Positions 59,148-64,000 of a DNA stretch of 64,000 bases are shown here, one piece after another (within the stretch, counting starts at the first letter, position 1; every line of letters begins with the position of its first letter). The position numbers and the translations under genes are program-made. Origin of the DNA: Rhodopirellula sp. (GTDB taxonomy: Bacteria > Planctomycetota > Planctomycetia > Pirellulales > Thermoguttaceae). The stretch is from contig JAAYEH010000305.1 in NCBI GenBank assembly GCA_012728855.1, positions 1 to 64,000 of the forward strand, given 5' to 3'. The notes under the pieces were generated by a model, which saw only the letters and a list, made by a program, of their open reading frames with translations, had not been told where the DNA came from and searched no databases.

Positions 59148-60791
59148 ATGCGCATCAGCTCGATTCCACAGATTTACCGCCACGGCTACCGCTCGACGGA
59201 GATTTTCACCGTCTTGAGCCGCTATGGTCTTGCCGACTGGCTGGGACGCGTGGGACTCGGCCCCAAATCGACCGGCGGCGCAACCATCGCCCACAGCCCG
59301 TGGGAAACGCGGGTGCGAATGGCGTTGGCGGAGTTGGGCCCCACCTTCATCAAGCTGGGGCAGGTGCTCAGCACCCGTCCCGATCTGGTCGGAGTCCGAT
59401 TGGCCGACGAATTGAAGCACCTGCAAGCCGACGTGCCGGGCGACTCGGCGGAGCAGGTTCGCAAGACAATCGAGTTGGAGTTAGGCAGGCCGGTTTCCGA
59501 TCTCTTCGCGGAATTCGACGGGGAGCCGATGGCCTCGGCCTCGATCGGCCAGGTCCATCGAGCGCGGCTGAAGACCGGCGAGGCCGTGGTCGTCAAGGTT
59601 CAGCACGCGGATATCCAACGGAAGATCGAGGTCGATCTGGACATCCTTGGCGGCCTGGCGATGTTGGCCGAGATGAATGCCGACCTGCAGAATTATCGTC
59701 CCCGCGCCATCGCGGCCGAATTCCACCGCACCTTGATGCGGGAACTCGATTTCGGTCGCGAACAGCGGCAAATGCTGCAGTTCTCTCGTGATTTCTCCGG
59801 CAATCCGTGCGTTCACATCCCGAGGCCCTACCCGGAGTTGTCCACCTCGCGCGTGCTCACGATGGAGTTGATCGAGGGGATCAAGCTGGAAGAGCACGAA
59901 CGACTGGCCGAGGAAGGCTTCGATTTGTCGGAACTCGCCCGCACGGGCGCGAGGCTCTACCTGGACATGATCTTCGGCAACGGCTTCTACCATGCCGACC
60001 CGCATCCCGGCAACGTCTTGATCATGGACGGCAACGTGATCGGATTGCTCGATTTCGGCATGGTCGGCCGGATCGACGAGCGTTTGCAGGAAGACATCGA
60101 GGAGGCGCTCATCGCGCTGAGCAATCAGGACGCCGAGCACCTCGCCGCGGTGATCGTCCGCGTCGGCAAGGTTCCGCCCGAGCTGGATCGCGTCGCGCTC
60201 GCGCTCGATTTAACCGACTTCATCTCCCACTACACCACGCAGCAGGTGGACGATTTCGACGTCGGCGGAGCCCTGCGGGAGATGGTTGAACTGATCCGCC
60301 GCTATCGCATTCGGCTCCCCGCGCGGATCGCCATGCTGATCAAGGTATTGATCACGCTGGAGGGGACGGCTCAGTTGCTCAATCCACAGTTCAACCTGCT
60401 GGAGATCATGCAGCCGTACCGCAAGAAGATGCTCCTTCGCCGCTACTCGCCTAAGCGGCACCTGCGGAGATTGCAGCGGTTCTACTCCGATCTGGAGCAA
60501 CTGCTGCGGATCCTGCCGCAAGGCATCGTCGATATCCTCGAACAAGTCCAAAGCGGCGCCTTCGACGTCCACTTGGACCACCGCGGCCTGGAACCTTCCG
60601 TCAACCGTCTCGTGCTGGGCATGTTGGCGTCGGCGCTGTTTCTGGGGTCGTCGCTCCTGTTGAGCAACAAGGTTCCGCCGCAGGTCGGAGACGTTTCCCT
60701 CCTCGGAGTGACCGGTTGCCTGGCGGCGATCTTCTTGGGATTGCGACTGTGGCGAGCCATCAACAAGTCGGGCAGACTCGATCGCCGCTAG
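59148..60791 (+). CDS. UbiB/ABC1/AarF atypical kinase
   Basis: Protein of 547 aa of the UbiB family, which supports ubiquinone or other isoprenoid-lipid synthesis and has ATPase activity. It shows FIKLGQVLSTRPDL (the KxGQ segment), the alanine-rich loop MASASIGQVHRA in place of a glycine loop, VVVKVQ, NGFYHADPHPGNVL and LLDFGMVGR. Two hydrophobic helices are at the C terminus (ASALFLGSSLLL and GCLAAIFLGLRLW). ATG 59148 is preferred over GTG 59124, as neither has a strong ribosome site and 59148 begins the family. Confidence 0.93.
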   Translation: MRISSIPQIYRHGYRSTEIFTVLSRYGLADWLGRVGLGPKSTGGATIAHSPWETRVRMALAELGPTFIKLGQVLSTRPDLVGVRLADELKHLQADVPGDSAEQVRKTIELELGRPVSDLFAEFDGEPMASASIGQVHRARLKTGEAVVVKVQHADIQRKIEVDLDILGGLAMLAEMNADLQNYRPRAIAAEFHRTLMRELDFGREQRQMLQFSRDFSGNPCVHIPRPYPELSTSRVLTMELIEGIKLEEHERLAEEGFDLSELARTGARLYLDMIFGNGFYHADPHPGNVLIMDGNVIGLLDFGMVGRIDERLQEDIEEALIALSNQDAEHLAAVIVRVGKVPPELDRVALALDLTDFISHYTTQQVDDFDVGGALREMVELIRRYRIRLPARIAMLIKVLITLEGTAQLLNPQFNLLEIMQPYRKKMLLRRYSPKRHLRRLQRFYSDLEQLLRILPQGIVDILEQVQSGAFDVHLDHRGLEPSVNRLVLGMLASALFLGSSLLLSNKVPPQVGDVSLLGVTGCLAAIFLGLRLWRAINKSGRLDRR

Positions 60792-60809
60792 TCTCGTCCC
60801 TCGTGCCCG

Positions 60810-60995
60810 TCAAAACGTGCTCGGCGGACCACTCGGGGCGGCGGGCAAAGTCGCTTCGGAAACGCCGCGGTTGGCTGTCCACTCGGCGAGAACGCAGCCC
60901 ACCTGTTTGTCGAGTTCGTCGAGCTGATCGAGGAGTTCGTCGTGGCGGGCGTCGAGTTCGAGGAGGGTCTGGAACTGGCGGTAGGCGTCGTCCAT
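60810..60995 (-). CDS. Small hypothetical protein, coiled-coil
   Basis: 61 aa with a heptad-like, Asp/Leu-rich stretch (TLLELDARHDELLDQLDELDKQV), so a short coiled coil. I have no family name. It is convergent with the UbiB-family gene. No strong ribosome site is seen before ATG 60995, so this is a tentative call, resting on protein-like composition and absence of another use for the sequence. Confidence 0.4.
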   Translation of the reverse strand: MDDAYRQFQTLLELDARHDELLDQLDELDKQVGCVLAEWTANRGVSEATLPAAPSGPPSTF

Positions 60996-61488
60996 GGGTC
61001 ATTCGTCATTGGTCTTGGTCATCGGCCGATTCACTAAGGCAATCGGTCCGCGAGGGGCCTCGGTTTCAGTCCGGTTTTCATGAAGGGTCAGCCTGGGCGG
61101 CTTGGAGAGGTTATTCGGGCCACCAAGCGGCCGTTCCGTGTCGGATGGACGCCGCACCGCCCGACGAACTCGAAATGGTCGGGGCAACTGCCGATAAACT
61201 AGCGGTGACGTCACATGGTTCGCCGGACCGTGGTGACCGAGACGGCAGGTGGACCGCACTGGTTGCGGCAATTCACTCGCGTAGGTGGGTTTGTCCAAGC
61301 CTTCCGAGTACCGCCATCCTCTCAACCATGCCAAGAAAACGGCCCCCTTAGTAGCCCGACGGGCCACGCTTCAGGCGATCGGGATGCCGTACGTCTGGAC
61401 AAAGTCCGGCGATGCAATGTACATTAGGGACATGCCGCTCGCGGTAATCTTGGGTATTTGAGTCGGCGGTTTTGAAAAGGAGGAATGA
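60996..61488 (+). other. Intergenic region upstream of rpsU
   Basis: About 490 bases with no convincing gene on either strand; the short open frames have composition typical of chance frames. It should contain the rpsU promoter. The clear feature is the strong ribosome site AAGGAGGA at 61477-61484. I see no palindrome of the three repeat families here. Confidence 0.5.
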
Positions 61489-61686
61489 GTGGTCAAGCTG
61501 ACGTTGCGGGACAACGAGTCCATTCAAGAGGCGGTGCGACGCTTCCGGAAGCTGGTCGAGCGGAGTGGAATCAAGAAAGAAATGCGTCGCCGCGAGTTTT
61601 ACGAGAAGCCGAGTGAGACCAAGCGCCGCGCGCGGCTTCGTGCCGAACGCCGCAGCCGCCGTACTCTCACGATGCCCGGCGTCTAA
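61489..61686 (+). CDS. rpsU: 30S ribosomal protein bS21
   Basis: Ribosomal protein of 65 aa: [20 protein letters not shown], then [19 protein letters not shown] and a basic tail, as in bS21. GTG 61489 is fixed by AAGGAGGA four bases upstream; the ATG at 61485 is out of frame. Its usual partners (dnaG, rpoD, yqeY) are not adjacent. Confidence 0.94.
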   Translation: MVKLTLRDNESIQEAVRRFRKLVERSGIKKEMRRREFYEKPSETKRRARLRAERRSRRTLTMPGV

Positions 61687-62114
61687 CGAGCCTTCTCCGC
61701 CTTCCGTCTTCCGTTGACTTGCTGCGGCGGCGGTCTGCGCCGGCGGAAGGCTTCTGCCCCTTCGAATGTGCCGCCGCCGGCTGACCGCGGGTTCACTCGC
61801 CCACGTAACGGAGGGCGACCATTTTGCGGTGCTGCAGGGGCGCCTGATCGATCGAACGGATCAGGTCCATGTCGAACTTCAAGTAGCCCGTCGACGTCGA
61901 TGCAGCCATGCTCGGCGCCGACGGCAAACCGCGGGCCGAACTGTTCCGTTCCGACGGCATGCTTCTCCGTGCGGAAGGTTGCCGGCTCTGGACCGACCTG
62001 GTGCGACTGCAACTGAAGCTTGATTGATTCTCCACGGCCCGGCTGCTACCATCAAGGGGTTGCAGTCTCGATCGATGCGACCTTTCTTTCCTCGCCGATT
62101 CCTTGGAGGACGCC
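61687..62114. other. Intergenic region without a recognised gene
   Basis: About 430 bases. Short protein-like stretches occur on both strands (minus frame ending at 61793; plus frame 61887-62027), overlapping head to head, neither with a start or a family I know. They could be remnants. Ribosome site TTGGAGGA at 62103-62110 belongs to the next gene. Confidence 0.4.
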
Positions 62115-63191
62115 ATGAGCCAGTCACTCGACCGACGTAACTTCGCCAAAGTCGGGGCGTTCGCGGCGCTCGGCTGGGCCTCGCGCGAGACCGCCGCCGG
62201 CATCCCGGCTGACACGACGGCTTGCCCCAAAGTGATCGACCTTCGGCCCTATCAACTGATGTGCATCCTCTGCCGGATCGGCGAAGGCGAGGACATCGGC
62301 GACGCGAGGCTTGCCGAAATCCTGGCGGCGGTGCGGGAGGATCCCAAGGTTCCCCTCCGGCTCCGCTGCCATGCCGATTCGGTCTACCAGTACCAGGATC
62401 CCGGTTCCGCCGGCGATTCGCCCGAAGGAGAGCTGTTCAACGCCAAACGCGATCTCGACATCCTCCAGAAACTTGGCCTCGTTCCCGGCGACGCTCGTCC
62501 GGCGATCGACCTTTTTCAACGGCTGCTGGCCAATATCTCCACCGCCAAGAATGTCTGCGGCTATGAGACCTTCACCGCCGAGACCTGGCGTGGATGCTCG
62601 CGGGCTCAAAGCGGATATTATGAAAAGGGCCATGCGCTGGGCATCTCGGCGGTGATCCCGCCACGAAGCAAGGAAGAGAAGGCCGCTTACAAGACAACAT
62701 CCGTCGCGGAAATCGCCGAAGCCAAGACCCTTCGCATTCGGCCGCACCATCTGATGTGCATGAGCTGCTTCTACGGGGGCCGCATCGACAACTTGGCGCC
62801 GATCCAGGAAGACAATCTCTTTGAGGCGATCGACGCGATTCAGAAGAAACCGGATATCCCGATCACGCTCATCCGGGGAACCTGCATGATCTGCCCGCCC
62901 TGCTCGCACTACGACTCGAAAACCGGCCTCTGCCTCGGCGGCCGAAGCATGGCCCTGCGGGATCAGAAAAAGGATCTGGACGTCTTGCAGAAGCTCGGGT
63001 TGAAATACGGCGACACGCTTCCCGCGAAGAACCTGCTCGAGCAGCTCTATGCGAAGATTCCGTCCACTCGCGACATCTGCGGGTGGGGTGATGGCAAGGA
63101 AAGAGCGCCGGAGTGGAGCGTCTGCGGGGATCCGGATGGGAGAAAAGAGTACGGCAAAGCCCGGATCGCAAGACTGGGGCTGAAAGGCTGA
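62115..63191 (+). CDS. Tat-exported protein with two DUF1284-like cysteine-rich domains
   Basis: Protein of 358 aa with a twin-arginine signal (DRRNFAKVGAFAALG, residues 6-20). Two homologous halves follow, about 44-165 and 205-350. Paired segments are LRPYQLMC and IRPHHLMC, then KRDLDILQKLGLVPGD and KKDLDVLQKLGLKYGD, then STAKNVCGY and STRDICGW. HHLMC with a following CxxC-rich stretch (GTCMICPPCSHY) matches the DUF1284 family as I know it, which may bind a metal or Fe-S centre. Only the second half keeps the full cysteine set. ATG 62115 has GGAGGA. Confidence 0.75.
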   Translation: MSQSLDRRNFAKVGAFAALGWASRETAAGIPADTTACPKVIDLRPYQLMCILCRIGEGEDIGDARLAEILAAVREDPKVPLRLRCHADSVYQYQDPGSAGDSPEGELFNAKRDLDILQKLGLVPGDARPAIDLFQRLLANISTAKNVCGYETFTAETWRGCSRAQSGYYEKGHALGISAVIPPRSKEEKAAYKTTSVAEIAEAKTLRIRPHHLMCMSCFYGGRIDNLAPIQEDNLFEAIDAIQKKPDIPITLIRGTCMICPPCSHYDSKTGLCLGGRSMALRDQKKDLDVLQKLGLKYGDTLPAKNLLEQLYAKIPSTRDICGWGDGKERAPEWSVCGDPDGRKEYGKARIARLGLKG

Positions 63192-63238
63192 GCGGTGATC
63201 GAGAATCCCTATCCACCGACTGAAAGAGGAGCGATGCG

Positions 63239-64000
63239 ATGACCCGATTCCTGGTGTTGGTCTTCTCGCTGCAACTGATCTTCTCGCAGATCGGACTCGC
63301 TGCAGAGCCGATTCGCGTCGGCACGTTCGATGTCGATGCTTCGCCGCCGGTGGGAAGCCCGCTGGCCTACGACCCGGCCAAAGGCGTGGAGACTCCGCTG
63401 AGCTGTCGCGGAATCGTCCTCACCGGCGCCGGAAAGCCGATCGTTCTCTGCGCGGTGGACTGGATCGGCATCAGCAACGGCGGGCAGACCGTCTTCCGCG
63501 CGGGACTCGCCGAGGCGGCCGGGACGGATCCGCATCGGGTCGCGGTCCATACCTTGCATCAGCACGATGCGCCGCGCTGCGATTTTGCGGCCGATGCGCT
63601 GCTCAGCCCGTATGGACTCAGCGGCGCCGGCTTCGATCCGGCTTTTGCGAAGGATGTCGTGCGGCGCGCCGCCGGCGCCGTGAAGAAAGCGATCGACGAA
63701 GCCAGGCCCGTAACCCACCTGGGCGTCGGCGCCGGCGTCGTGGAAAAAGTCGCGTCGAACCGGCGAATCCTGGGGCCCGACGGAAAGGTGCAGTACACCC
63801 GCTGGACCGCCTGCAAGGATCCCAAGGTCCGCGATTTTCCGGCGGGTACGATCGACCCCGAACTGAAATTGATCGCGCTGTTCGACGGCGACGAACCGCT
63901 CGTCGCGCTGACCTACTATGCCACACATCCGCAGAGCTATTATCGCACCGGTCTGGCGAATCCGGATTTCCCGGGATTGGCGCGAAACGCCCGGCAACAG
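63239..64000 (+). CDS. Ceramidase-like exported protein (partial, runs off the window)
   Basis: The first 254 codons are visible. A signal peptide (LVLVFSLQLIFSQIGLAA) is followed by a region resembling the N-terminal domain of neutral/alkaline ceramidase (PF04734): GTFDVDASPPVG, PLSCRGIVLTGAGKPIVLCAVDW, and the metal-ligand type HTLHQHDAP, then YYATHPQSYY. Planctomycetes encode many exported members whose substrates are unknown. ATG 63239 follows AAAGAGGAG; an ATG at 63234 is a two-codon dead end. It lies 47 bases after the DUF1284-like gene on the same strand. Confidence 0.8.
   Translation, partial: MTRFLVLVFSLQLIFSQIGLAAEPIRVGTFDVDASPPVGSPLAYDPAKGVETPLSCRGIVLTGAGKPIVLCAVDWIGISNGGQTVFRAGLAEAAGTDPHRVAVHTLHQHDAPRCDFAADALLSPYGLSGAGFDPAFAKDVVRRAAGAVKKAIDEARPVTHLGVGAGVVEKVASNRRILGPDGKVQYTRWTACKDPKVRDFPAGTIDPELKLIALFDGDEPLVALTYYATHPQSYYRTGLANPDFPGLARNARQQ

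Noticed and set aside
60999-61427. Short frames on both strands upstream of rpsU
   Set aside because: Arg/Pro-rich chance composition, no ribosome site, mutually antisense.
61793-62027. Protein-like fragments on both strands in the rpsU downstream spacer
   Set aside because: They overlap head to head, have no start codon or ribosome site and match no family I know; reported only as an intergenic note.
1-64000. CRISPR arrays, tRNA and rRNA genes, insertion-sequence transposases, prophage genes
   Set aside because: I looked for regularly spaced repeats, cloverleaf-like segments and transposase or integrase motifs and saw none. A dedicated tRNA scan could still find one I missed.

Overview
The window is GC-rich bacterial chromosome with dense genes on both strands. 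I infer a planctomycete, most likely near Pirellulales. The reasons are an SHD1-plus-PQQ-propeller protein, many secreted proteins of unknown role, exported alpha/alpha-toroid and ceramidase-like proteins, MoxR/DUF58/transglutaminase genes, and abundant short palindromic repeats. No rRNA gene marks the taxon and I recognised no tRNA, rRNA, CRISPR array or transposase gene, so the assignment is inference.

Layout. 371-6987: a chemotaxis-type signalling operon (cheW, cheR, two-HPt cheA, cheC-like, cheD, cheY) with a divergent second cheY; no cheB or receptor gene is in view. 7073-13612: a membrane-anchored zinc-ribbon serine protease, moeA, a DUF4173-type membrane protein and a Wzx-type flippase. 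13861-16583: a GGDEF protein with a broken active-site motif and a 12-repeat TPR protein. 16570-21779 (minus): a DRE-TIM aldolase, nifS, nifU and a UbiD-type decarboxylase. 22091-26225: a thioredoxin-TPR protein, coaX, obg, rpmA and an exported protein.

26495-34227 (minus) is a compact eight-gene operon. It encodes the GDP-D-glycero-D-manno-heptose activating enzymes (GmhB-like phosphatase, HddA-like kinase, HddC-like guanylyltransferase) together with two epimerases, a C-methyltransferase and two glycosyltransferases. Next to it, 34527-45731 holds four further GT39-like integral-membrane glycosyltransferases or relatives, a GT2 enzyme and a nucleotide-sugar dehydrogenase. Together these look like a surface-glycan locus.

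45784-49484 encodes three exported proteins (FIST, CBM9-like, SHD1/PQQ). 49805-55832 (minus) holds a Rdx-family protein, an orphan GcvT barrel, a YchF-like GTPase and a transglutaminase/DUF58/MoxR module. The right end has a DUF4962/heparinase-like lyase, an UbiB-family kinase, rpsU, a duplicated DUF1284-like Tat protein and the start of a ceramidase-like gene.

The most unusual content is not a gene. At least nine palindromic elements of three families are scattered through the window. Family A (four copies) has 29-35 base arms beginning GGGTCGGGAGTCTTTTT. Family B (five units) has ends GGGGACTGGCTCC / GGGGACAGGCACC. Family C (one copy) has exact 32-base arms. Most sit directly at gene ends, one family A copy is flanked by 15-base direct repeats, and one lies in frame inside a glycosyltransferase gene whose paralogue in this window lacks it.
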